64,000 nucleotides of DNA, from contig JAVLUZ010000273.1 in NCBI GenBank assembly GCA_036768485.1, positions 6,404,846-6,468,845 on the forward strand, written 5' to 3'. Shown one piece after another: positions 30,393 to 42,712 of the stretch (its first letter is position 1; every line of letters begins with the position of its first letter). The DNA is from Mermis nigrescens. Lineage: Eukaryota > Nematoda > Enoplea > Mermithida > Mermithidae. The notes below the pieces were generated by a model that had not been told where the DNA came from, ran no database searches, and was given only the letters and a program-made list of their open reading frames with translations. Both the position numbers and the translations under genes were made by a program.

Positions 30393-30963
30393 AGGGGGAG
30401 GGGTCGCGCGTATTTTGCAGGTACTGCCATGTTATAACGTGTGAAATAGTCGTCTTATCTTTGTACACGCAGGTACCACTTTTCTGCAGAGGATTAGGAA
30501 GGAGCATTTATAAAAGTTCTACAATGGCGTTATTAAGGGCATGTTTGCGCTGGGAAAAGTTGTACTGGGATGTCATATTTTGATTAGGCAGCAACACAGG
30601 CCCATCCAAACTTGTACTGGGATGTCATGATAATGGTAGTAGTAGTTATACCTGGCTCCCTAGGTAGCAATGGTTAAGGATAGGCAATGGTTAAGCATTG
30701 GCAATGGTTAAGGATATGCAATGATTAAGCATAGTACATAGTGGAGGAGTGGAAGGGTCAAAATTGGCACAGTGCCAATTTAGGCTTAAGAATAAACTAA
30801 GACTAAACCTGAACTAAGTAAAGTAAACCTAGCTGAGCTAGGTGTAAACAATGTGTATAGTACTGGTCCATTCATTTTGCTTGCAATGCCTCTTTTAGTG
30901 AGGAGGGGGAAGTCTCCTCAAAAAGTAGCAGGGGGCCGCTCTTGCTACCCCTGCCACTCAGTC
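30393..30963 (+). repeat. Copy C left inverted repeat
   Basis: Pairs with 38466-39063. It contains four ~20-bp repeats of GGCAATGGTTAAGGATA and a stem TAAACCTGAACTAAGTAAAG / CTAGCTGAGCTAGG. It is high in G-runs at the tip. Confidence 0.8.
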
Positions 30964-30989
30964 ATAAATATAAGATGTGTTTCATAATG

Positions 30990-30999
30990 TCTATAAATA
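30990..30999 (+). promoter_or_regulatory. TCTATAAATA box inside copy C
   Basis: An exact box 26 bp inside the copy C repeat, mirroring the position of the 26335 box relative to the copy B repeat. Diverged repeats of CAAAGTTTATAAATATG follow to about 31100. Confidence 0.5.
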
Positions 31000-31458
31000 T
31001 GAATTGCAAAGTTTATACATATGGATTTTTCTTGCAAAGTTTATAAATATGAACTTTTTCTTACAAAGTTTAAAATAATTTTCTAACAAAGTTTATAAAG
31101 TTTTCTTACTGAAATATAAATTTTTATCTTGAAATTACAAATAGTCATCAAAGAACTATGGCAAATATTGTTGAATCTTCTGCAGATCTTGGTGTCAGAG
31201 GGGCTGGGATTATAGAAAAGCTTTCCGCCAGCAGCTTTCAGCATCTTTGATGCCGGTTCAAACTGATCGCAGCTTCTGAAGTGCAAGCCGCACCTTTGTA
31301 CTGTATGTACAAATTGTTTACACGTCAAAGCAGGCTAGCAGAGCATGAGAGTTCTGCCCATTTAGGATCTAGGTTTAAATGTCCTTCCTGTGCCTCTCTT
31401 TTTCAAATTTAGGAGAAATTTAGTCAATCACTTTGAGATGAAAACATGTTACACGTAA

Positions 31459-34400
31459 ATGTATATTGTGACCAAACATTTGACTCAAGCTGAGGATTTA
31501 TTTTCTCACACACATCTTAGGACATGTTTAAAAGTAAGACCTAATAACCCTATCATTAATTCAATTGAGAGAGTTGAGCCAAAGGTGAATTCACTCCTGA
31601 GGACAAGCTTTTTCCAGAAGATTTGTCCAACTACCCTGAGGATGTCAGGGAGGAAGTCAGGAGATATTGGCGACTTATTTGAACTACCAAGTGAGCAATG
31701 TGCCTGGATTCATGCATACAACTATAGATGGGGTACCGGTTATTACTTAGATATGCTTACAGACATTTTACAAAACGAAAAAGAAGCTGAGTAGATGCGG
31801 CAATAGGCTGTTTTCTTAAAATCGTGAAACTGGAGCCAGTAATTATTGGTACGCGTGTCAAAACAACTTCACTCTTCTAGGAACCCCTATTTTGTTTAAC
31901 AATGGTAATGATATTAAAGGCTTAGCTGAAAAACTGGAGCTATAGAATGCTAAGGAGAAATTCAGTCGCAAAGATACAAATGGGGACTACAGGCTATAAC
32001 CAACGTCAATTTTTGTAACGCTCAAACAAATTTTGTGAGTGGTTGCACAGATAAATCACTCCCACTAGAAGTAACAAATCAGCAACATACTCTACATATG
32101 ATGCAAGATCATAACAGAAATAGCTTTAAAGACAATCTCTCTGCTTCTTCTGCTGTTTGGCACAATGTATTTTTGGAAATTTTGAGCCACATAATGTTTA
32201 TCAACTTTTCGTTTGATATTGTAAAAAGAAAAAGGATCAATCAAGTGTTGCGAGTTTTATTAGTGTGCCATACACAGACTCGGAGATGCTTCAAAAAATT
32301 GTTTCAAGTAGACATACAGTGTTTTCATATAGATACAGACAAGCAGTCAGCTGTCTGCTGAAAAGAATGTAGTTAGAAAGTATGAGAAACTATTAAATCT
32401 TAACATTTCTTACATCGATTCTAGACAAGCTCACTATAGTTACATTATAAATCTTGATCAGTATGCAAAACGCTATATATGTCTCATATGCAGTCGGCTG
32501 TTTCATAAAGCTGAAAAATTAAACGACCATGCTAAAAATCATTGCTGACAAGGTAAACCAAACATAAATTCCCTGCGGAATATTTCAGCTAAAGAAAACG
32601 GTTTTTGAACAGCTTTTTGAATATGAAATACATATTCCCAAAGACCAACAATTCTGCCATTTCTTTGCAGTTTACCACTTTGAAGCTCTTTGATTAAGGA
32701 GCGTGTAGAAAGCTCAGAAAAATTGCAATTATCGCTCAGCACCAGCCCATCTCTTGTGCAGTACATACAAACGTCCCTGGTTTTGACTCCAAATGTTTTG
32801 TAACCAACAATCCTGATCAGCTTGTCATACAACTACTAACTCATCTTGAAAAAATTCAACAAAAACAAAGTTCTATACTTTTATCAAACTTTGTCATATT
32901 TTTCAAACCCTTGATGGAAAAATAATGATAAGAAAGCTAAATAAGGGAGCAAGAAGCCAATGGTAGACGCGAAAAAGGGCTCCTCAATAAACTAATTATC
33001 CTCAGAAGCAGGCTATTTAAATACTGCAACAACTTACTTGTCTTGGTCTCAACTCGGGCAAATACAATATCAATTTAATTAAACGGAACTTGTTCCCTGC
33101 ATTGATTCAAAAGTACAAAGTGATCCAGAAAATAATAAATGGCCAAAAGCTATCTTACGAAATGGATTCACACTATGCTTGTCAACAAGCATTCTCAAAT
33201 TTCTCGACATTAGCACATATAAATAGTACCTGGCTTTAGTTTAGATATGATTTATGAGCATACAAAGTATCATTGACTAAAGCAAAATTTCCCTATGAAT
33301 ATCTATAGATTACTTGACAAATTATCTGATACACAATTACCATCGCCAGGTGCTTTCTATAGTTCCCTTGAAAGAGGAATGTATTAGGTGTTGAGGATTA
33401 TGCACAGTGTCAAAAATACTGGCAACAGTATAATATGACAACTTTAAAGGATTATCTCATGTTTTACAAACACAATTTAGATGTGTTCCTTTTCTTGAAG
33501 TGATGCACTACCATGGCCAATTTTGTATTGGGCCAGATTTCGAATAGATATTTTTAGGAAGCAATGTCATTACCCGGTGTCACTGAGCGCTACCTTTTCA
33601 AAAGCATTCCTGAAACCAAATTCTCATTATTCTTGGAAAATTCAAAACAAATTTATTATACTTTAAAAATCTAGTGTTACGGTGTTTATCTATAAATGAC
33701 TAGACTAGCACAATAAAAAGACTAAACATTCAGGTAAAAACAACCCGTCAAACCAGTGAAAGCTGTAATAGGCCTCGATTTTAATGCCTTATACCTGTGG
33801 GTGCAGTCAATGGACACGCCAACTGTTATCATGATTATTGGGTGCTAGAGAAAAGAATAAATTTCATATGGTTAGCGTCAAACCAATATCTGTAGAATAT
33901 TTTGAATTGGAAAGAGCTCTAAGGATAGGACATCACATTCAACATTGTGGTAATGATAAGGAAAACTGTAGGCCCCGCCTGCTTACCTGTTGACAGATTT
34001 TGCGCAGACACATACAGTGTATGAATTTTATGGTTGTTATTACTATTGTCACAACTGCCTGGCAGGTCAAAGAAATAAGAAAAAGGATCCTGAAGAAGCC
34101 TATCCATGGATTCAAACAAAAGAAGCCTATATAAGATCTTTAGGCTATGATTTGGTAAATATATGGGAGTGCACGTGGCACGCCATCAGAGAAGAGTATT
34201 TGAAAACTCGACCAATTAAGAAATTTTATGCAAAAACTTGGGTTAGTGAAAGTGAAATGACCCAATCAATTTTAGATGGTTCAGTCTTTGGATTTGCAAA
34301 AGTTACATTTGCACACCTGAATATTTAAAACCACAATATGCCGATTTTCAGCCAATTAAAAACACGCAGAGATTAGCAGAGAGGATATAGGTCCTCTGAT

Positions 34401-35395
34401 GAAAGAATATGCGGAGAAGAATGCTTTAGCTGAAAGTGTCCTGGCAAAACCTAATTAGCAGTTATTTTGGGAAAGAGATTCTTCTTCCAACAGAAATGAT
34501 TAAGTTTTTAGTTCAACATGGACTTGTACTGAGAAAATTTTAGAGGTTATACAGTATGACAAGTCAAGACTTTTGAAAATTTTAGAGACATGGTCACTAA
34601 ACATAGACAAGAAGGTGATGGATTCAGAATTGGCCATGATTGCTTTATACTTTCAAACTGTTGGGCAATACAGGATATGGCAAAACCTTAATGAATAAGG
34701 AGCAACATGGATGTGCTTTATGCTGATTACGAGAAAGCAGCTGAAGCGAGCTTGAGCCCATATGTGAAAAAGGTGAAATTCATTAACTGTTATGAAGTAC
34801 ATGCTCACAAAGGGAATTGTTTCAGATTTGCCTATAGTTGTTGGACTCTCAGTCTACAATAGGGCAAAAATCCTAATGTTAGAGTTCTTTTACGATGCTG
34901 TTGAAATATTTTGACATTTCGGATTACCAGTGTGTATGCAGACAGACACCGACAGCATATATAGCATTGTCTGCAGAAAACCTCTTAGATTTAGCAATAC
35001 CCGAGCTTAAGGGTACTTGAGGGAAGTGTATAAAAAGTGGTTTGTAACATCAAAGGCCACTAAACGTACTACTGGTCTGTTGAAAGAGGAGTTTCAAGGA
35101 ACAGCTGTGTGCTGTTTGGCTGCAAAAACATATATTGCTGTTGACGACCTAAGCGAAAATATGAAAATCAGCAGTAAAGGATTAATGAAGAAAGTAAACC
35201 GGTTGTCCTTTGATCAGTATACGATGTGCTGGATTCTCATGAAGCACAAGGAGGTAGAAACATAGGATTCAGGATGCAAAAGGATAATCACAAGTGGACA
35301 TACATCCAGGAGATTCAGGGATCGTCGTACCTATACGTTAAAAGAAAAGTACGGATGGTATTTTGACAGTCCCACTAGACATATGAAACCATAAT
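31459..35395 (+). pseudogene. Protein-primed type-B DNA polymerase of copy C, heavily decayed
   Basis: Fragments in all three plus frames, in the correct order. 31459-31791: N-terminal domain (LPSEQCAWIHAYNYRWGTGY). About 32440-32545: zinc finger (YAKRYICLICSRLFHKAEKL). About 33765-33800: VIGLDFNALYLW, a motif A-type block. 33990-34325: CHNCLAGQRNKKKDPEEAYP and LVNIWECTWHAI. 34945-34956: the DTDS of motif C, in QTDTDSIY. 35017-35265: thumb region (TTGLLKEEFQGTAVCCLAAK). More than ten stops or shifts separate them. The gene would replicate the element from a protein primer. It is the only recognisable polymerase catalytic region in the window. Confidence 0.8.
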
Positions 35396-35574
35396 ACTGG
35401 TTTGAAATTTTGATTTTTCAGTGTTTTTTCTTTTTTGGTTGTAGCAACAGGGCGTCTAATATCCTCTGAACAGCATGTGGTTAGGAGTTCTGAAGCTACG
35501 ATTTCTATATATTACTGAAATATGACCCACCAGTAAAGCCAACCTCTCAGAGTGTGGGTCGGACATCGACCAAT

Positions 35575-35960
35575 AAGCACAACATTTTTTGTAAAGTTTG
35601 GAACATTTTTTGTAAAGTTTGGAACATTTTTGTGAAGTTTGGAATATTTTTGTAAAGTTTGGAACATTTTTTGTAAAGTTTGGAAACATTTTTGTAAAGT
35701 TTGGAACACATTTTACACCTTATAACATAGGAAGTTTGTAAAGTTTGGAACATTTTTGTAAAGTTTGAAACATTTTTGTAAAGTTTGGAACATTTTTGTA
35801 AAGTTTGGAATATTTTTGTAAAGTTTGGAACATTTTTTGTAAAGTTTGGAACATTTTTGTAAAGTTTGGAACACATTTTACACCTTATAACATAGGAAGT
35901 TTTAAAGTTGGAACATTTTTGTAAAGTTTGGAACATTTTTGTAAAAGTTTGAATATTTTT
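35575..35960 (+). repeat. ~21-bp minisatellite, TTTTTGTAAAGTTTGGAACA
   Basis: About 17 units of TTTTTGTAAAGTTTGGAACA, 20-22 bp. A variant block ACATTTTACACCTTATAACA (35706-35726 and 35874-35894) recurs 168 bp apart, giving an 8-unit higher-order repeat. It follows the end of the polymerase. Minus-strand frames of up to 129 residues are repeat translations (MFQTLQK...). Confidence 0.8.
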
Positions 35961-36179
35961 GTATAAAATGGTTATAAATATTGTACAAGTACCAGTAGAT
36001 TATAAAAAATGATAGTATTAAAAAGCAGTGGACTAATGTAAAAAATGCTGCCGCGTTTTCAGGAGAAAATAATAGCTAGTATCAAAGAAATCACCAAAAC
36101 TGATAAACTCCTTTTTGAAAAATCAATTCACTCATCAGTTACATAAACCTATTCAAAAACGCCAGAGTTTCCTTATGTC

Positions 36180-36560
36180 AATCAATCATTGTAGCTGGGC
36201 CAAATATATTGTGGGATGTTGACTTGTTAGACTTGAGAGAAATGCAGAAGGCAGAATTTCAGGAATCGCTATATTTTAATGGTTGTTGATGTGTTCCTCA
36301 GCAAGGCCTATGGACAGGCAATGACAAATAAAAGTTCAAAAACCACATCACAGCCTTTCAAAAAATTCTGCAACAAGCTGCTCCACAATCCATAAGAAGT
36401 GATCATGCAATGAGTTTAAAGGCGAGTTCAATAGCTTACTAAAGTCACACTCAGCAAATCATATACTAACAATGATGACATAAACTGCCAACAATTCTAT
36501 AAGAAGAGTTGCCATGACAAATATGCACATTTCAAATCCGTCCAGGAAATACCCAATTTC
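36180..36560 (+). pseudogene. Integrase relic of copy C
   Basis: Codons near 36265-36310 give a VDVF..AYGQAMTNK-like stretch, and 36360-36470 resembles the second-Asp block (IRSDH) with GEFNSLLKSHS. It is closely related to the relic at 21240-21620 and distinct from the integrase at 26780. Many lesions; no function. Confidence 0.6.
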
Positions 36561-36584
36561 CTTGCATTGTTTACAGGCCAGCTG

Positions 36585-37112
<528 letters not shown>

Positions 37113-37152
37113 ATAAAAACCGCAACACGTTTCATGATTTTAAGGCTTTGCA

Positions 37153-37555
37153 ATGAACACACTTGAAATACTACACATTTTAGAAGCGAGATCCTGCTGT
37201 GAACAAAATTTTGTTGGGCGTCTTCCCTATTGATTGCCTTCCGCCTATACCCTGCTACCCTGCTGCAGTAATAGCCAATTTGGATTTCAGCAATGAACCA
37301 GGGTCACACTGGGTGGCCATGTTCTTCAATCGTAGATCGCATTGTGATTATTTTGACAGCTATGGTCAAAAACCATTTGAGTTTAAAGAATATATTGAGA
37401 AAATGCAACATTGTACACGTACAATAATATGCGGGATCAGGGTCTTTTTCTCTACATCATGCGGCCATATGTGCATCTATTTTCTGCATTTTCGAGCAAA
37501 AGGGGTTTCATTCAAAAGAGTCGTTAAATCTATGCACACCCCTGAAAATCTATAA
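37153..37555 (+). pseudogene. Adenain-type cysteine protease, copy C, catalytic residues retained
   Basis: ATG at 37153 (MNTLEILHIL); a frame change near 37190 moves into the main frame (LLGVFPIDCLPP). The His is in EPGSHWVAMF, the acidic residue in CDYFDSYG, and the Cys in STSCGHMCIYF. The C-terminus VVKSMHTPENL ends with TAA inside the TCTATAAATA box. It cleaves virion precursor proteins in adenovirus-like viruses. Apart from one shift, the gene is well preserved. Confidence 0.75.
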
Positions 37556-37558
37556 ATA
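37549..37558 (+). promoter_or_regulatory. TCTATAAATA box fused to protease stop
   Basis: An exact box; the protease stop TAA is bases 5-7 of it. It is 26 nt before the penton-like ATG at 37585. Confidence 0.7.
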
Positions 37559-37584
37559 CTTTGAGAAAACGTGAAATAACAAAA

Positions 37585-38420
37585 ATGGATCCTAAACAGT
37601 TTTACATGACGCTTCCGAGTGATTCTCAAGAATCAAATACCGCCTCTACTTTCATTACAAAGCTGCCTAGACACATGATGCTCAATGGTGATTGGGAAGT
37701 AGGGCTAGCCGAAATAATCTATGCAAACACATGGAATAATATATCTGAAGATCAGAACATGATTCAATATTATGATTTTAAGAATAATGTCCGAATAAAA
37801 ATGCTTATTCCTCGTCGCAGATACTTGAATATACACGTTCTTGTGAAAACAATCACTGAGGAATAAAAATGGTCAGCACAAATGAAAAAATTGACTATAC
37901 TCAACATATAAGCTTACAATATGATGATAATAAAAAATGCTGTCATCTGAAACTCAACACTGAACAGTTTTACATGACGCTTCCGAGTGATTCTCAAGAA
38001 TCAAATACCGCCTCTACTTTCATTACAAAGCTGCCTAGACACATAATGCTCAATGGTGATTGGGAAGTAGGCTAGCCGAAATAACCTATGCAAACACATG
38101 GAATAATATATCCAAAGATCAGAACATGATTCAATATTATGATTTTAAAAATAATGTCTGAACAAAAATGCTTATTCCTCGTGCCAGATACTTGAATATA
38201 CACGATCTTGTGAAAACAATCACTGAGGGAATAAACATGGTCAGCACAAATGAATAATTTGACTATACTCAACATATAAGCTTACAATATGATGATAATA
38301 AAAAATGCTGTCATCTGAAACTCAACACTGAACGTATTCAGAGCCTAAAATTAACCAATCATTTAATGTACATGCTGGAGTTTGGAAAAAGTTTGGAAAA
38401 AGTTTTTTTTCGAGTTTGGA
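37585..38420 (+). pseudogene. Penton-like minor capsid gene, copy C, internally duplicated
   Basis: Starts MDPKQFYMTLPSDSQESNTA, with LNGDWEVGLAEIIYAN typical of the family. After about 126 codons the first part is repeated (378-bp direct duplication). Stops break both copies. The C-terminal tail is recognisable only as FEFGKTIVK-like near 38410. It lies between the protease and the copy C right repeat, the same order as in copies A and B. Confidence 0.6.
37595..38350 (+). repeat. 378-bp direct tandem duplication
   Basis: AACAGTTTTACATGACGCTT starts at 37595 and again at 37973, exactly 378 bp (126 codons) apart, and the two copies remain nearly identical. It is a recent tandem duplication. 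Confidence 0.85.
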
Positions 38421-38465
38421 AAAACTATTGTTAAAATGCATTTCAAGCGTGTCTAGCATATTTAA

Positions 38466-39063
38466 GACTGAGTGGCAGGGGTAGCAAGAGCGGACCCCTG
38501 CTACTTTTTTAGAGGGACTTCCCCCTCCTCCCGCTGAGGCACCGCAAGCAAAAGGAGTGGACCAGAAGTACTATACACATTGTTTACACCTAGCTCAGCT
38601 AGGTTTACTTTACTCTTAGTTCAGGTTTAGTCTTAGTTTAATCCTCAGCCTAAGCTGGTACTGTGCCAATTTTGACCCTTCCACTCCTCAACTATGTCCT
38701 ATGCTTAACCATTGCATATCCTTAACCATTGCCTATGCTTAACCATTGCCTATGCTTAACCATTGCCTATCCTTAACCATTGCTACCTAGGGAGCCAGGT
38801 ATAACTACTACTACCATTATCATGACATCCCAGTACAAGTTTGAATGGGCCTGTGTTGCTGCCTAATCAAGAAATATGACATCCCAGTACAACTTTTTAT
38901 GCGCTCAAACATGCCCTTATTGCCGCCATTGTAGAACTTTTATAAATATACCTTCCTAGTCCTCTGCAGAAAAGTGGTACCTGCGTGTACAAAAGATAGG
39001 ACGACTATTTCACACGTTATAACATAGCAGTACCTGCAAAATACGCTCGCGACCCCCCCCTCT
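38466..39063 (-). repeat. Copy C right inverted repeat
   Basis: Inverted counterpart of 30393-30963: GTAGCAAGAGCGGACCCCTG, CCATTGCCTATGCTTAA repeats, and GCAAAATACGCTCGCGACCC at the tip. Confidence 0.8.
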
Positions 39064-39070
39064 ATACTAC

Positions 39071-39319
39071 TACATCGTTTTATTTAAAAATCCTGCAGAT
39101 CAGCTGCAAGCTCAAGTTTTGTCTCGTCAGCCATATCCCACTAATCCTAAGTACTTTCTAGAAGCATATTCTGATGCTACTTCTGAACCCCATGGTTATA
39201 TTTTGATTGATCTCATGCAAAATGCAAAGGATACACTTCGATTAAAGACTGATATATTTAATAGAAACCCCACTGTTTATATACAAAAAGCTATAAATAC
39301 CCATACTCACAATGAGTGA
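39071..39319 (+). pseudogene. Copy B packaging ATPase, 3' part
   Basis: Resumes with the same 73 bp as the end of the 5' part, then YFLEAYSDATSEPHGYILID and a tail NPTVYIQKAINTHTHNE ending in TGA at 39317-39319. Homologous to copy A 14868-14560. Confidence 0.7.
39290..39299 (+). promoter_or_regulatory. GCTATAAATA box in ATPase 3' end
   Basis: 31 nt before the ATG at 39331 of the small basic protein. As in copy A (14604), it is embedded in the ATPase C-terminal codons. Confidence 0.6.
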
Positions 39320-39330
39320 TACCAACAAAA

Positions 39331-39682
39331 ATGGCTCCAGAACGATTAAAACGAAATATCGCTTGTTTACATCTTTTGAGTAATGCAAGAAAAAATCAGA
39401 GAGATGCGCTCATAAATACTGCAAGCAGAGACCAAATTCTTTGTCTTTGTGACTGTGCACAGAATTTCTTAAACTGGCGAAATTCCTATTTCTGACAAAG
39501 ATTTTAGAAACCTGCGAAGATATCAAAATAAAATTAGGTTTTTGACAGGCAATAAGCAGGCAAGAATAAGAGACAAGAAGGATATTCTTATACAAAACGG
39601 TGGTTTCTTACCTCTTTTACTCACTCCTATACTGTCTATTGTGGGTAGTCTAATAGCAGACGCAATTACAGGCAATAAATAA
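39331..39682 (+). pseudogene. Small basic protein with hydrophobic C-terminus, copy B
   Basis: MAPERLKRNIACLHLLSNAR, then a Cys-containing ILCLCDCAQNFLN block. A frameshift near 39475 follows, then a basic stretch (TGNKQARIRDKK) and the tail GGFLPLLLTPILSIVGSLI. It corresponds to copy A 14573-14235. It is probably a virion/core component by position and charge; this is inferred. Confidence 0.5.
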
Positions 39683-39700
39683 TGAAATATACAGAAAAAA

Positions 39701-40248
39701 ATGATTTTATTACCAGCTGATTTAGCTGAACCCTCTAAACCTGTTGATGTTTTATTGAATTCATTAGATGTTGAAATGCAGAAAATATTGAATATTAACA
39801 GTATTTCCCCTGAAATAAAGCTTGCAAAGTATAACCAGGTGCTTGCTAGACATCAGAGATTGCAGGAAAAGAATCACTAACCTTACAAAATTGACATTAT
39901 TGGAGAAAGCTCATCTGATGATGAAATACTAGCAGAGATACCACAAGCACAACACCAAGCAGCTAAAACACTTTTACACTATATTTAAACTAGTCCCTAA
40001 ATCGAAGTAGAACAGAATGGCGAACTGGTTATTAATTGTCGGAAAATTTATGGCTCAAATATTATGGATTTAGTCATTTATTTGGCTCGAGGGCAAAAAC
40101 TATTGGTAAACTTCCTGGTACAAAAGAGCTAATGAAAGCACTTAATCAAACAAATGTTCCAATTGAAAGTATTGGCAATAAAGCTGGAAAAGAAATATTT
40201 GTAGATGCATGGAGCAATGCAAATTTTGATTGGGATGAAAGTCCATAA
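39701..40248 (+). pseudogene. Conserved Polinton virion/core protein, copy B
   Basis: First frame: MILLPADLAEPSKPVDVLLN to EKNH (39701-39880). The following sequence continues the homology with copy A (ESSSDDEILAEIPQAQ; EVEQNGELVIN) in shifted frames. The last frame ends WSNANFDWDESP at 40248. Unknown function; the same neighbours as in copy A. Confidence 0.5.
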
Positions 40249-40287
40249 ACACCATGTTAAAGACTTTTTTATCAATAATTAATAAAA

Positions 40288-40739
40288 ATGCATGTACAAT
40301 TTACTCCTGACGATTTAAGTATTTGGCTAGAGTACTATAGGGGCAGGCGGCCCAAACAGGTTATGGTTTGGAGGGATTCAGAGGGATTCCCTACTAGCGA
40401 GGTGTTGGTCTAGGAAGTTTTTTGAAGTCTCTTTTCAGGATGGCAGTCCCTGTTTTAAGATCTATAGGTAAAAACGTTGGTAAACACGCCCTAGTGGCAG
40501 GAGCAAATATTGCTTCAGATGTTGCTCAAGGAAAACCGCTTTTCAAGGCAACTAAGGAGCATTCAGAACACGAATCAGCACAGCTTTTTGAAAAAGCCTT
40601 TGGAGCCCTTCAACAGCAGGGCGAGGGTCTTAGGACCCGACCAAAGTCTATAAATACTCCAACAAATGATGTTTTTTCTAAATTCATCAATCATGATAGC
40701 ACTAATAGAAACAAAATCACTACAAGGCACATAAAGTGA
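40288..40739 (+). pseudogene. pVI/pX-like small virion protein, copy B, one frameshift
   Basis: ATG at 40288 (MHVQFTPDDLSIWLEYYRGR), then a shift near 40400 into LKSLFRMAVPVLRSIGKNVG, ALVAGANIASDVAQGKPL and a longer C-terminal tail than copy A, ending at 40739. The amphipathic LFRMAVPVL segment is the conserved core. Confidence 0.55.
40647..40656 (+). promoter_or_regulatory. TCTATAAATA box of copy B capsid gene
   Basis: An exact box inside the 3' end of the pVI/pX-like gene, 36 nt before the MCP ATG at 40693. Confidence 0.65.
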
Positions 40740-40922
40740 ACTATATTTTGTTCACAGTCTCCCCCAACACAGGTAGCTATGAAAAGGGGTTTTGGGATAA
40801 ACTTCAACCCATGCATCCAATAACTAATGATGGACCCTATGAGTTTAGAATACCGCCTGATCCGCATTACTTACAATTGAGCCAAAATTACATTTATATG
40901 ATGTTGAAAATTAAAAAACCGG

Positions 40923-41905
40923 TGTCACACCTTAAAGTGTCCGGCACCTAAAGTGTCCGGCCGGACACTTTAAGGTACCTTAAAGTGTCCGGGTGTCCGG
41001 GCCACAATAACGTGCTAAAAAGCGAGAAAAAAATGTATTTAAACATTGGGATAGAGTGGGCATCATACGTAGACGTAAAAGGATAGGGTTTGATTTGAAC
41101 CCCCAAAATCCAAAGTCTCTCAAATTGGTAGATCCGTAGAATTGAATAATTTAGCGTTTTTTGCAGTTATGCTCCAACTGACTGTCATAATTTGGCCCAC
41201 TGCCCATGTAAAGTAGCAGGCATTCAACAGCCCAAAGTGTTAAGTGGGGTTCGCCGACCATTAGGGGGAGTGCACAAACTTCAATTTTTATTCAAAAATT
41301 GAAAGAATGCACCTAACGTGGCTAGAAACTGCAAGTTTTTGCACAAAATTCATATTTTTACATTTACGACTTTGGTTATGGGAATCTCCACCCCCTTGTT
41401 ACATGTATGAATGGTAGCATGGTAGGCAATATATAAAATGAAGTCTTAGCATGTCTTTTTAGAATCCTGAGTGAATGGAACCGTGTGCAGTTTAAATTCA
41501 CAAAATTTATGACTGAATTTCGTAAATCTTGCCGATTTTTCCTCAAAAAAGTTATTTTTATAATCGATTTTATCTCCAAGTTTGCTAAACAACGCCACTG
41601 ACGATGCAACAAATTCGTCGTAATGCATTGGCTTGTTTGTATTTATGTACCTCAATACATTGTACAAGGTATGCATATATGTACATGCCTACTTACCTAA
41701 TTGTACAGCAAGTGATATGTGTGGGCGTATATGCGTACATATACTCAGCGTAACCCGGACATTTTAAGGCAGAGCCGGACACTTTAAGGTGCCTTAAAAT
41801 GTCCGGCTGGACACTAAGGTACCTTAAAGTGTCCGGCCAGGCTACTGAGGCACGGACACTTTAAGGCACGGACACTTCAAGGCACAGACACTTTAAGGTG
41901 TGACA
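40923..41905. mobile_element. 983-bp non-autonomous element, TGTCACACC...GGTGTGACA ends, CCGG duplication
   Basis: Terminal repeats TGTCACACCTTAAAGTGTC match exactly in inverted orientation. CCGG flanks both sides (40919-40922, 41906-41909) and occurs once in the coding frame when the element is mentally removed. Subterminal zones are dense in CCGGACACTTTAAGG palindromes. The central ~740 bp has only frames under 80 residues. TGT...ACA ends with a 4-bp duplication recall integrase-like (Ginger-type) elements, but a 2-bp CG duplication with GTGTC ends is equally compatible. Confidence 0.85.
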
Positions 41906-42559
41906 CCGGCAATTGCCGCAGGAGCTGTTGTACCTGACTATGCACCAATCAATCTTATTGAAAAGACTTTCTTTAAGCGAGTAAAATGCTTTCTTGGCGG
42001 GCAGCTGTTTTTGATAGTTCAGACAAATATGCATATAGATCATATTTTGAAACAGAGCTAAATTACAGATATGATGCGAAAAATTCACATCTCCTATCAG
42101 CTCTTTATTTCCATGAAGGCGATCCCAATGTTGACAGTAAAGATCATGAAGCCTTTAAGAAGCGTGCAGCAATGTTTAAAGAAGAAAATATTGTAGAGGT
42201 ATCAGCACCATTACATATTGACATGTTTTTACAAGACGGATATCTGTTCAATTTCACAGACTTTCGCCTAGAATTACATGGAAACAGTAATGCATTTATT
42301 TTGCAGTGATTTGAAGATATCAACGTTGACCTACAGATTGTTCAGATGAAGTTCTTTATTTGGAAAGTAGAAATCTTAGACAGCATCAATTTAGCTCTAG
42401 AACAAACAATGTTGCAATATACAGCAAATTACCCAATTAGATGAGTTGCGATGACCAACTTACATGTTGGGAATCCTGCAAGAGAAACACATAATTTTAC
42501 GTTATTGATTGGGCAATTACCTTGATGCATGGTTTTTGCATTTGTTGATGGAAGCGCAT

Positions 42560-42712
42560 ACAGGAAACTCTGCACACTTGTTCCAAAACTCTGCACACTT
42601 TTTCCGAAACTCTGCACACTTTTTCCAAAACTCTGCACACTTTTTCCGAAACTCTGCACACTTTTTACGAATCTCTGCACACTTTTTCCGAAACTCTGCA
42701 TACTTTGATAGC
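42560..42712 (+). repeat. 21-bp minisatellite inside MCP frame, CTCTGCACACTTTTTCCGAA
   Basis: Seven units of 21 bp, each coding a heptad like NSAHFFR or NSAHFFQ in the capsid frame. The other capsid copies do not show it. The period equals two DNA turns and seven codons. Confidence 0.85.

Noticed and set aside
35456..35936. 65-129-residue minus-strand ORFs (MFQTLQK repeats)
   Set aside because: 21-bp minisatellite translation; no promoter box or other coding signal.
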